This document shows positions 1 to 6,272 of a DNA stretch of 37,662 bases, one piece after another. Source of the stretch: Bacteroidales bacterium (lineage in GTDB: Bacteria; Bacteroidota; Bacteroidia; Bacteroidales; P3); assembly GCA_017645585.1 (NCBI GenBank), contig JAGCOF010000023.1, forward strand, positions 1 through 37,662, given 5' to 3'. Under the pieces are notes generated by a model. The model did not search any database, had not been told where the DNA came from, and saw nothing but the letters and a program-made list of their open reading frames with translations. Every line of letters starts with the position of its first letter. The stretch's first letter is position 1. The position numbers and the translations under genes were made by a program.

Positions 1-120
1 ACGGGCGGTGTCGCGGCTGGTGAAGCTCATGTGGCGCATGGCGTCGATGAGCTCGGTGCTGTCGTACTTCTTGATGTCAATGTGCTTGACGGTTTCTTTC
101 AGAAGATCTTTCTTTTCCAT
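1..120 (-). CDS. Deoxyhypusine-synthase-like protein, N-terminal fragment
   Basis: This is the first 40 codons of a gene that runs off the left edge. It starts with ATG at 120 and stays open to base 1. The visible protein begins MEKKDLLKETVKHIDI and continues with a stretch ending SFTSRDTAR. From memory this matches the N-terminus of the deoxyhypusine synthase-like family common in Bacteroidota, whose members start with KxxLLKxTVKHIDI and MSFTSRD. The eukaryotic and archaeal enzyme transfers an aminobutyl group from spermidine to eIF5A; the bacterial homologues' substrate is generally unclear. No catalytic lysine is visible in this fragment. The start lies 9 bases downstream of the lipoprotein stop, so the gene is probably the third cistron after dnaB. 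Confidence 0.6.
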   Translation of the reverse strand, partial: MEKKDLLKETVKHIDIKKYDSTELIDAMRHMSFTSRDTAR

Positions 121-129
121 TGTAATATA

Positions 130-591
130 TTATTTGTTTGTTTTTTCGGTCATAACAACATTCTGGATAACGGTGCCTTCTCCCTCATACCAATGGCCGT
201 CGCCACCAGAGAGTTGGACATTTTCTGTATTGATTGTTACTACAGTGTCATTGTAGCTACCATTCACAACCCCATCGATATCGTGGAAGTCAACCGATAA
301 TGGCGTTCCAGGGAACGCGTGATTATAATCCACTTTGTATCGGCCTTCAGAGTCGGTGGTATCCCGATAGCCCATAAATTCAACTGAGTCACCTTCTTCA
401 TTTCGTTGCTTATGCGCCCCCACGCCGATACCTTCTATAGGCTCCCCATTGCTGTTGGCGACGGTGCCTTTCACCTGGTAGTGAGCCTCCGGCGTGCCAT
501 ACATCTTCTCGCACCCTGCAAGATTCACCCCCACCAGGCCTCCCAGCGTGACCAGCAGCCAACTCTTCAGTTTCAGATACTTAATCTTCAC
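130..591 (-). CDS. Lipoprotein of the radical-SAM-associated type
   Basis: The product is a 153-residue predicted lipoprotein. A basic, hydrophobic N-terminus ends in the lipobox LAGC (Cys27), followed by EKMYGTP, a carboxypeptidase-regulatory-like beta-sandwich (VKGTVANSNGEPIEGIGV) and a tail with DIDG, GDGHWYEGE and NVVMTE. That order matches, from memory, the radical SAM-associated putative lipoprotein family of Bacteroidales. No radical SAM gene is visible here. The only usable start is GTG at 591, because an in-frame TAG lies just upstream. The start is separated from the dnaB stop by a 7-bp-period repeat whose last copy touches it. It is probably cotranscribed with dnaB. Its role is unknown, likely at the envelope. 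Confidence 0.75.
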   Translation of the reverse strand: MKIKYLKLKSWLLVTLGGLVGVNLAGCEKMYGTPEAHYQVKGTVANSNGEPIEGIGVGAHKQRNEEGDSVEFMGYRDTTDSEGRYKVDYNHAFPGTPLSVDFHDIDGVVNGSYNDTVVTINTENVQLSGGDGHWYEGEGTVIQNVVMTEKTNK

Positions 592-623
592 AACTTCTAA
601 CTTCTAACTTTTAACTTCTAACT
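592..623. repeat. 7-bp-period array between dnaB and the lipoprotein gene
   Basis: Four and a half heptads with unit AACTTCT fill the whole 30-base gap: 592-598, 599-605, 606-612 (AACTTTT), 613-619 and AACT at 620-623. The dnaB stop codon (622-624) lies in the last partial copy, and the GTG start of the next gene directly abuts the first copy. No other signal is seen in the gap. Confidence 0.85.
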
Positions 624-2130
624 AAAACGGCACATCGCCGTCGGGTCCTAAATCTTCGTTCATCTTGGAGTCGACAATCATGGTGCCGCCCTGCTGGTCG
701 AAGGCGGTGTTCTGCGGCATGCCGCCGAGGCTGCCCAGCTCGCTGGGGTTCTCGAAGCGCACATACTCGTTGACGAAGCGCATGCGCACCTCGCCCACGC
801 CGCCGGAGCGGTGCTTGGCGATGATGAGGTCGGCCATGCCCGCCGTCGAGCCCTTGGTGTCCTCCTGTATATCGTAGTATTCGGGGCGGTAGATGAAGAT
901 TACGATATCGGCATCCTGCTCGATGGCGCCCGACTCGCGCAAGTCGCTCAGCTGAGGTTTGTTACCCACGCGATTCTCCACGGCACGGCTCAACTGCGAC
1001 ATAGCCAACACGGGTATGTTGAGCTCCTTGCTGAGGGCCTTGAGCTGGCGGCTGATCATGCTGATTTCCTGCTCGCGGTTGCCGTTGCGATTGTCGGCGT
1101 TGCCGCTCTGCATCAGCTGCAGGTAGTCAATGAAAATCATCTGTATGTCGTAGCGCTGCTTCAGTCGGCGCGCTTTGGCGCGGAGCTCGAAGATGGTCAG
1201 CGACGGTGTGTCGTCGATGTAGAGCGGTGCGCCGCTCAGGCGCTGGGCCGCCACCTTGAGCTGCTCCTTCTCGTGGGCCGCCAGACGTCCCTTCTTCAGT
1301 TGGTCGCCCTTGATGCGGGCCTCGCTGCTGATGAGACGCATAGCCAGCTCCTGGCCGCTCATTTCGAGCGAGAAGAAGGCCACGGGTTTCTTGAAGTCGA
1401 CAGCCATGTTGCGGGCCATGCTCATGGCGCAGGCCGTCTTACCCATAGCGGGACGGGCGGCGAGGATGATGAGGGTGCCGGGCTGAAAGCCTGCAGTGAT
1501 GCGGTCCAAGCCGATGAAACCGCTCTCCAGGCCGCTGAGGCCGTCCTCCTTTTGGCCGGCCTCCTCAATCTGGTCGGTGGCCAGGCTAACGAAGTCGGAG
1601 ACAGGATGATAGTCGGAGCGGAAGTTCTTGTCGTTGATGTCCATCAGGCGCTGCTCGGTCTTGTCGAGCAGGTTCACCACATCGGTGGTCTCGTCGTAGG
1701 CCTCGGTGATGGTCTCGGTCGAGATGCGTATCATCTCGCGCTGGATAAACTTCTCGCTGAGGATGCGGATATGGTATTCGATATGGGCGGCACTGACCAC
1801 ATTCTCAGTCAGTTTGCTGACGGCATAGGCACCACCCGCGGCCTCCAGCTCGCCGTCCAGGCGCAGGCGCTCGACCACGGTCAGCATGTCCACCGGCTGG
1901 CTCTGCTCGAAAAGTTTACGTATGGCGCGGTAAATAGCCTGGTGTTCAGGCTTGTAGAAATATTCAATATGCAGCGTCTCAATGGCGTTGATGAGTGCCG
2001 CCTGGTCAAGCATGAGTGCTCCCAGCACACTCTCCTCGAGGCTGACAGCCTGCGGAGGGGTGTTGCCATTGATGCCGAAGGCTTGGTCGTAAGTCATTCG
2101 GCTCTTGTGTCTTGTATCGGTTACAGGCAT
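622..2130 (-). CDS. dnaB: Replicative DNA helicase DnaB
   Basis: The 502-residue protein has the usual DnaB size and order: an N-terminal DnaG-interacting domain (about 25-130, SLEESVLGALMLD), a linker, and a RecA-like motor from about residue 200. Walker A is ARPAMGKTACA with Lys231. Also visible are FFSLEMS, the Walker B-type segment MIFIDYLQLM, the H3 region LSQLSRAVENR and the DLRESGAIEQDAD sensor stretch, plus the arginine-finger region IIAKHRSGG. It unwinds DNA ahead of the replication fork as a hexamer. ATG at 2130 is chosen because a TATTTTTGT-type -7 element sits on this strand at 2162-2154, giving a short leader. The C-terminal tail is acidic. It heads a likely operon with the lipoprotein and deoxyhypusine-synthase-like genes. 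Confidence 0.97.
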   Translation of the reverse strand: MPVTDTRHKSRMTYDQAFGINGNTPPQAVSLEESVLGALMLDQAALINAIETLHIEYFYKPEHQAIYRAIRKLFEQSQPVDMLTVVERLRLDGELEAAGGAYAVSKLTENVVSAAHIEYHIRILSEKFIQREMIRISTETITEAYDETTDVVNLLDKTEQRLMDINDKNFRSDYHPVSDFVSLATDQIEEAGQKEDGLSGLESGFIGLDRITAGFQPGTLIILAARPAMGKTACAMSMARNMAVDFKKPVAFFSLEMSGQELAMRLISSEARIKGDQLKKGRLAAHEKEQLKVAAQRLSGAPLYIDDTPSLTIFELRAKARRLKQRYDIQMIFIDYLQLMQSGNADNRNGNREQEISMISRQLKALSKELNIPVLAMSQLSRAVENRVGNKPQLSDLRESGAIEQDADIVIFIYRPEYYDIQEDTKGSTAGMADLIIAKHRSGGVGEVRMRFVNEYVRFENPSELGSLGGMPQNTAFDQQGGTMIVDSKMNEDLGPDGDVPF

Positions 2131-2153
2131 TTTCTGTCGCTATAATTCGGACT

Positions 2154-2162
2154 ACAAAAATA
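2154..2162 (-). promoter_or_regulatory. Bacteroidota-type -7 element for dnaB
   Basis: On the minus strand the bases read TATTTTTGT, a full match to TAnnTTTGY. The element lies 24 bases upstream of the dnaB ATG, which implies a leader of roughly 15-20 bases. No clear -33 TTTG was identified. Confidence 0.6.
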
Positions 2163-2262
2163 CAAAAAAAATCCGAACCGTAATGAAAAAAAATATCAAC
2201 ACCTGAATTACCATCAAGTCACATGTTTTCGTTAATTCTTTTGTCGCCCGACGACCTGCCTC

Positions 2263-2290
2263 TGACAACTGACAACTAACAACTGACAAC
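2263..2290. repeat. 7-bp-period array, unit TGACAAC
   Basis: There are four heptads: TGACAAC, TGACAAC, TAACAAC, TGACAAC. The array ends 2 bases before the 20-bp palindromic box at 2293-2312. No reverse-complement partner array is visible nearby. Confidence 0.9.
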
Positions 2291-2292
2291 TA

Positions 2293-2312
2293 TTTATGTC
2301 GTGCACGACCTA
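2293..2312. repeat. 20-bp box with palindrome GTCGTGCACGAC, copy 1
   Basis: The sequence TTTATGTCGTGCACGACCTA is identical to that at 2571-2590. Its core 2298-2309 is a perfect 12-bp palindrome. It lies 2 bases downstream of a heptad array, as copy 2 does (4 bases). It could be a protein-binding site or the end of a repeat element; the function is unknown. Confidence 0.85.
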
Positions 2313-2344
2313 TCCGCACCGACACCGTGGATGCACCGTGTTTT

Positions 2345-2405
2345 GTCCGACTGCGGTCGGACTTCAGTCGGACTTGAGTCGGACTTGAGTCGGACCAGAG
2401 TCGGA
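2345..2405. repeat. 11-bp-period array, unit CTTGAGTCGGA
   Basis: Five in-phase units occupy 2351-2405: CTGCGGTCGGA, CTTCAGTCGGA, CTTGAGTCGGA (twice) and CCAGAGTCGGA. The last five bases, GTCGGA in most units, are invariant. The left edge forms a 7-bp hairpin, GTCCGAC (2345-2351) with GTCGGAC (2356-2362), around a 4-base loop. Confidence 0.9.
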
Positions 2406-2476
2406 GGGGGTGCGGTGTGTTAGGGGTAGGAAACCGTCGTTTTAACGATTGATATAGTGATTATTAGTGCTTTGGT

Positions 2477-2504
2477 AGCCGGTAATCGGTAGCTGGTAGC
2501 CGGA
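2477..2504. repeat. 7-bp-period array, unit TAGCCGG (left arm of an inverted pair)
   Basis: There are four heptads: TAGCCGG, TAATCGG, TAGCTGG, TAGCCGG. The unit is the exact reverse complement of CCGGCTA found in the array at 2539-2566, 34 bases away. Confidence 0.88.
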
Positions 2505-2538
2505 GAAGTGGCAACTTTGGAGCGTTTTTCGGCCCGTT

Positions 2539-2566
2539 CCGACCACCGGCCACCGGCTACCAACCA
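2539..2566. repeat. 7-bp-period array, unit CCGGCTA (right arm of an inverted pair)
   Basis: There are four heptads: CCGACCA, CCGGCCA, CCGGCTA, CCAACCA. With the array at 2477-2504 it can form a long imperfect hairpin. It is followed after 4 bases by the second copy of the 20-bp palindromic box. Confidence 0.85.
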
Positions 2567-2570
2567 CTAA

Positions 2571-2590
2571 TTTATGTCGTGCACGACCTA
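2571..2590. repeat. 20-bp box with palindrome GTCGTGCACGAC, copy 2
   Basis: This is an exact copy of the box at 2293-2312, in the same orientation and 278 bases further on. Its palindrome is at 2576-2587. The first base lies 5 bases after the preceding heptad array. It sits 109 bases before the start of the surface-protein gene. Confidence 0.85.
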
Positions 2591-2699
2591 ATTTTGGACC
2601 GAAACAAAAATGTTAAATAAAGTTAAAGTTTGGGCAGATTTTGGCACCTTCTCCGTCTATAAGGCACTAAACGGAGCTAATTATAGTTATTGATACTGC

Positions 2700-5600
2700 A
2701 TGTCCGCTGCGACCATACGAAAGACACTCCTCGGCGCCCTGCTGCTTCTGCAGGGCAGTCTCTTCGCGCAGCAGATCAACCTGAGTTACAACCTTGTCAA
2801 TGGCGACACCATCGAAGTGCAGCTCTGCCGGACCGACGATTATGTCAATTTCCATGGGCCTCAGTTTACCCAAACGCCCCACGACGCCTTCGACGGCTGG
2901 GCCCTTGTGCAGGCCAACGGCATCATGGACGCCCTGGTAAACAACGAGATGAGCGCCATCTCCGGGGGTAAATACATCACCGTCAGCGACGGCACGGGAG
3001 TGCTCGACTCTTCCACCAACTCGAGCACCGCCCAGCTCTTCAACATCAGCACCCCCGTGCTGGTACATATCCATGTAGACGCCAACAAGTTGATTCCCGG
3101 CAACTCCACCGTACATGTTATCGTCACGAGCGACTACTGCCGGTCGACGATAGGGAGCATTGCGACCCACAACATGGTGGGCGACTCGGTGTTGTTGACT
3201 TTTTCGTGCACGAACGACAGCGTGCTCGTCAACCCCGACGACGGCCCGCCGACCCCAACGCTGCTGGAACCGTGGACGTCGGGCGACAGTGCGTTTTATG
3301 GAAACATCATGCTGCACGACTTGGATTGCTACCACACAAACACGGTCACCCTCACCACCGTGATTGACAGCGGCAACCACTGTTGCCGTTACAGACACTC
3401 GTTCCGCAACATCACATGCCAACCTGCATATGGTTGCTTTGACGCCACCGCCTTGACCGCCGCCTATACGAACTGCCTGTATGGCTACTGGGAGGGGCCC
3501 GAACACTATGGCATCGTCAACGGCCGTCACACCTTGATGTACGACACCACAGCATACGACGCCACGCTGGGCGGCAACCGGTTGCTCACCGTCTGCCCGG
3601 GATGCGACTACACGATACGGCTGGGCAACAGCGGCAGCGGGTCCCAATGGGAAGCCGTCAACTATGCTGTGACCGTTGACACTATGATTGGCGCCATACT
3701 AATACTGAAATACGCCGCCGTGTTGCAGAACCCAGGCCATCCGGCAGAAATACAACCGCGTTTCTCTTTCGACCTGTTCGACAAAGACATGCAACCGGTG
3801 AGCAATTCCTGCGCCCATGCCGAGTTCATAGCCAGCGACTCGCTGGGATGGGTCAGTATGGGCGATATCGAATGGAAAGATTGGACCACCGTGGGTTTCG
3901 ACCTCTCGGACTATCACGGGCAGACGCTCAACCTGCGCCTCAAGACCAGCGACTGCGGAGCCGGTGGCCACTTCGGCTACGCCTACTACACCACCCGCTG
4001 CGCGCCCCGCACCATCACCGCCTGGCAATGCGGCACCACCGACAGCAACACCTTCACCGCCCCCGAGGGGTTCAACTACCAATGGATCAACTCGGCAAAC
4101 TCCGTCATCAGCACCGACCGCACCATCACGGTGCCCTCCAACGGGGGTGTCTACCGCTGCCGCGTCAGCTCGATTGAGGATCCTTCCTGCAACTTCACGC
4201 TGGGCACCTATGCCGGTGTGCGCCTGCCCAAGGCGGTCGGCAGCGTGGAGCAGATAAGCACCACCGACTGCCACACATATAGCGTCAGCTTCAAGAGCGA
4301 GAGCTACATCACCTCCGACGGCATCCACCCCGTGCCCTACGGCGGAATGTGCGACCAGGTGATTTGGCACTTCGGCGACGGCGACAGCGCCACAGGCTTC
4401 AACCCCACGCACACCTACACCGATACAGGCACCTACGATGTCACCATCATAGCCACCCTCGGCGGTGGCCAATGCACCGACACGGCGCACCTGAGCGTCA
4501 GCATGCCCACCCTCTTTAATTACGACGAGCAGCTGAATGCCTGTGACTCGATGCGCTGGTACGACGGAGAACTCTACACCGCCGACACCGTGATTCCCAC
4601 CCTGCTGGTTGTCAACCCCAATGGCTGTGACACCCTTTTCTCCCTCAACCTGCACATCAACCATTCGAGCTACGGCAACCTGCAGTTCGACACCGTCTGC
4701 CACCGCCAAGTCTATCTGTGGAACGGCAACCCCATTGTGATGCCGTCCGACAGCACACGGCTGACACTCTGCGACACCCTTCTGTCGGTGGCAGGCTGCG
4801 ACTCGAGCGTCATCCTGCACCTCTCAACATGGCCCGACTATGCGGCCGAGCCGGAGCTCGACACCGTCTGCTACGGCCAGAGCTACTCCTGGCGCAGCCT
4901 GACGGTGAACGACACCAGCCAGCCGCAGACGATGCTGTGCATCGCCTTGCGCGACACTATGGCGACCATGCATAGCTGCGACTCGATTGTCGGGCTCGAC
5001 CTCTGCCGCTGGCCCAAAATGGACTTTGGTTTCTCCATCCAGCCCAACTGTAGCGGAAACTACTACACGCTGAGCGTCGGCCATCTATACCACGACTTGC
5101 AGCTGTTCATGTATGAGGGTGAAAACACCCGGAGATCACTTGCTCAGGACGACACGCTGATTATAGCGGTCGACAGCCTGACGGCCTACCGCTTCACCGC
5201 CGGCTACACCGACAGCCTCTTTTGCGCGGCCGACACCACTCTGATACTGCAGCCCATTACCGTCCCCGCTGCCGCCCTCAAGCTGACGCCGCAGCTGCTC
5301 ACCTACGAGAACCTCACCCTGAATGCCTACGACATCACGGAGGGTGAGCACAGTCGCCGGTGGTACATTGTGCACGCCGACGGCGACAGCCTTGCACTGA
5401 TGGATACTGCCGCCCATTTGGTCTACCTCGCCGACGTGAGCGACGACAGCACACGGGTGGTGCTGGCCGTCAGCGACGGAGTGTGTCCCGACACCGCCAG
5501 GGGTTGCATCTACCTGGCGCGCACCGACTTCTTTGCCCCGAATGTGTTCACTCCCGGCCAGGCCGACAACAACCGGTTCGTCATTACAGGCACCGGCATA

Positions 5601-5798
5601 CAGCAACTGAGCCTCAGCATCTTCAACCGACAGGGACTGTTGGTCTTCGCCACCGACCACCCCGAGGAGGGCTGGGACGGCACCCACGATGGCACCCCCT
5701 GTATGCAGGGCGCCTACGTGTGGCACCTCACCTACACCACAGACATTACCCCCGAACGCACACAGACCGCCATAGGCACCATCACACTGTTGCGCTGA
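2700..5798 (+). CDS. Secreted PKD-domain surface protein with T9SS type B sorting domain
   Basis: The 1032-residue protein starts with a signal peptide (residues 1-23, ending LFAQ). The N-terminal half is rich in Cys and Asp/Thr and has no recognised enzyme motif. A PKD domain lies at about 545-600 (VIWHFGDGDSATGF, then THTYTDTGTYDVT). Three degenerate repeats follow at about 605-775, two opening with DTVC and each closing with a CD-rich segment such as GCDSSV. The last 88 residues (from FFAPNVFTPG near 945, through IFNRQGLLVF, EGWDGTHDGTPC and GAYVWHL) form a gliding-motility-type C-terminal domain, the T9SS type B sorting signal. It is probably exported by T9SS to the cell surface as an adhesin-like protein. 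It stands alone between the repeat region and the next promoter. The ligand cannot be inferred. Confidence 0.88.
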   Translation: MSAATIRKTLLGALLLLQGSLFAQQINLSYNLVNGDTIEVQLCRTDDYVNFHGPQFTQTPHDAFDGWALVQANGIMDALVNNEMSAISGGKYITVSDGTGVLDSSTNSSTAQLFNISTPVLVHIHVDANKLIPGNSTVHVIVTSDYCRSTIGSIATHNMVGDSVLLTFSCTNDSVLVNPDDGPPTPTLLEPWTSGDSAFYGNIMLHDLDCYHTNTVTLTTVIDSGNHCCRYRHSFRNITCQPAYGCFDATALTAAYTNCLYGYWEGPEHYGIVNGRHTLMYDTTAYDATLGGNRLLTVCPGCDYTIRLGNSGSGSQWEAVNYAVTVDTMIGAILILKYAAVLQNPGHPAEIQPRFSFDLFDKDMQPVSNSCAHAEFIASDSLGWVSMGDIEWKDWTTVGFDLSDYHGQTLNLRLKTSDCGAGGHFGYAYYTTRCAPRTITAWQCGTTDSNTFTAPEGFNYQWINSANSVISTDRTITVPSNGGVYRCRVSSIEDPSCNFTLGTYAGVRLPKAVGSVEQISTTDCHTYSVSFKSESYITSDGIHPVPYGGMCDQVIWHFGDGDSATGFNPTHTYTDTGTYDVTIIATLGGGQCTDTAHLSVSMPTLFNYDEQLNACDSMRWYDGELYTADTVIPTLLVVNPNGCDTLFSLNLHINHSSYGNLQFDTVCHRQVYLWNGNPIVMPSDSTRLTLCDTLLSVAGCDSSVILHLSTWPDYAAEPELDTVCYGQSYSWRSLTVNDTSQPQTMLCIALRDTMATMHSCDSIVGLDLCRWPKMDFGFSIQPNCSGNYYTLSVGHLYHDLQLFMYEGENTRRSLAQDDTLIIAVDSLTAYRFTAGYTDSLFCAADTTLILQPITVPAAALKLTPQLLTYENLTLNAYDITEGEHSRRWYIVHADGDSLALMDTAAHLVYLADVSDDSTRVVLAVSDGVCPDTARGCIYLARTDFFAPNVFTPGQADNNRFVITGTGIQQLSLSIFNRQGLLVFATDHPEEGWDGTHDGTPCMQGAYVWHLTYTTDITPERTQTAIGTITLLR

Positions 5799-5809
5799 AA
5801 GAAGGTCGA

Positions 5810-5874
5810 TGGGCGGTAGTCTGTGGGCGGAGATATTTTTTCACTTTTTATATTTTACTTTTCACTTTTTTATG
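5810..5874. repeat. 7-bp-period repeats covering the core promoter
   Basis: Two TGGGCGG heptads (5810-5816, 5824-5830) flank TAGTCTG at the same spacing. From 5840 an AT-rich heptad run follows: TTCACTT, TTTATAT, TTTACTT, TTCACTT, TTTTATG (5840-5874). The second run ends exactly at the -7 element of the groES-like/alaS operon, so it occupies the -10 to -40 region. Confidence 0.75.
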
Positions 5875-5883
5875 TATCTTTGC
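5875..5883 (+). promoter_or_regulatory. Bacteroidota-type -7 element for the groES-like/alaS operon
   Basis: TATCTTTGC is a full match to TAnnTTTGY. It lies 24 bases before the ATG at 5907. No canonical TTTG -33 box is present; the corresponding region is a T/C-rich heptad array. Confidence 0.75.
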
Positions 5884-5906
5884 AATTGGAACCCTTTATT
5901 ACTTTC

Positions 5907-6266
5907 ATGGCTAAGAACAACATAGACAAACTGATAGTGATTGGCGACCGTGTGCTGATAGAGCCTGCGGTGGCCACGCACAAGACCAAGGGAGGCCTGC
6001 TGCTGCCCGCCGGTTATCAGGAGAAGGAGGAGATACAGACGGGCTACATCATCAAGGTAGGCCCCGGCTATCCCCTGCCCTCTTCGGACGAAGGCGAAGC
6101 CTGGCAGCCTGCCGACGGCGAGCCGCGCTATCTGCCGCTGCAAGTGCGGCCCGGCGATATGGCCATCTTCATGCTCAAGAACGCCGTGGAGCTGAAATAT
6201 GACGGCGTAAAGTATTTTATTGTTCCCCAAAATGGAATCCTCATGGTGGAACGCGACGAATTCTAA
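5907..6266 (+). CDS. GroES-family co-chaperone-like protein
   Basis: The 119-residue protein begins MAKNNIDKLIVIGDRVLIEP and shows the GroES fold landmarks GDRVLI, GGLLLP, GYIIKVGPG, VRPGD and the late KYFIVPQNGILMV. It carries an extra acidic segment (PLPSSDEGEAWQPADGEPRY) not found in canonical 95-residue GroES. From memory this matches the longer GroES-like paralogue of Bacteroidota. No groEL follows, so it is not the main chaperonin operon, and its partner is unknown. ATG at 5907 is chosen because the -7 element at 5875-5883 would exclude any earlier start. The alaS ATG follows after 6 bases, indicating cotranscription. Confidence 0.85.
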   Translation: MAKNNIDKLIVIGDRVLIEPAVATHKTKGGLLLPAGYQEKEEIQTGYIIKVGPGYPLPSSDEGEAWQPADGEPRYLPLQVRPGDMAIFMLKNAVELKYDGVKYFIVPQNGILMVERDEF

Positions 6267-6272
6267 TTGATT

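Larger units (their letters stand above)
2131..2699. other. Repeat-packed 569-bp intergenic region
   Basis: No convincing gene lies here. It separates the divergent dnaB and surface-protein genes. From left to right it holds the dnaB promoter, a heptad array (2263-2290), a 20-bp palindromic box (2293-2312), an 11-bp-period array with an attached hairpin (2345-2405), two heptad arrays in inverted orientation (2477-2504 and 2539-2566) and a second copy of the box (2571-2590). No clean TAnnTTTG element was found before the gene at 2700; TAAAGTTTG near 2622-2630 has one base too many. Confidence 0.8.

Noticed and set aside
811-2145. A 444-codon open frame antisense to dnaB
   Set aside because: It lies wholly opposite a fully recognisable dnaB, and its translation is low-complexity (Ala, Leu, Val, Gly, His) as expected from the third-position GC bias of the real gene.
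2131-2699. Replication origin next to dnaB
   Set aside because: No DnaA-box cluster (TTATCCACA-like) is visible, and the periodic repeats occur at many other loci without replication genes.
2667-3647. A 326-codon minus-strand frame opposite the PKD surface protein
   Set aside because: It has no recognisable motif, its Val/Ala/Gly-rich composition is typical of a shadow frame, and the plus-strand gene has a signal peptide and T9SS domain.
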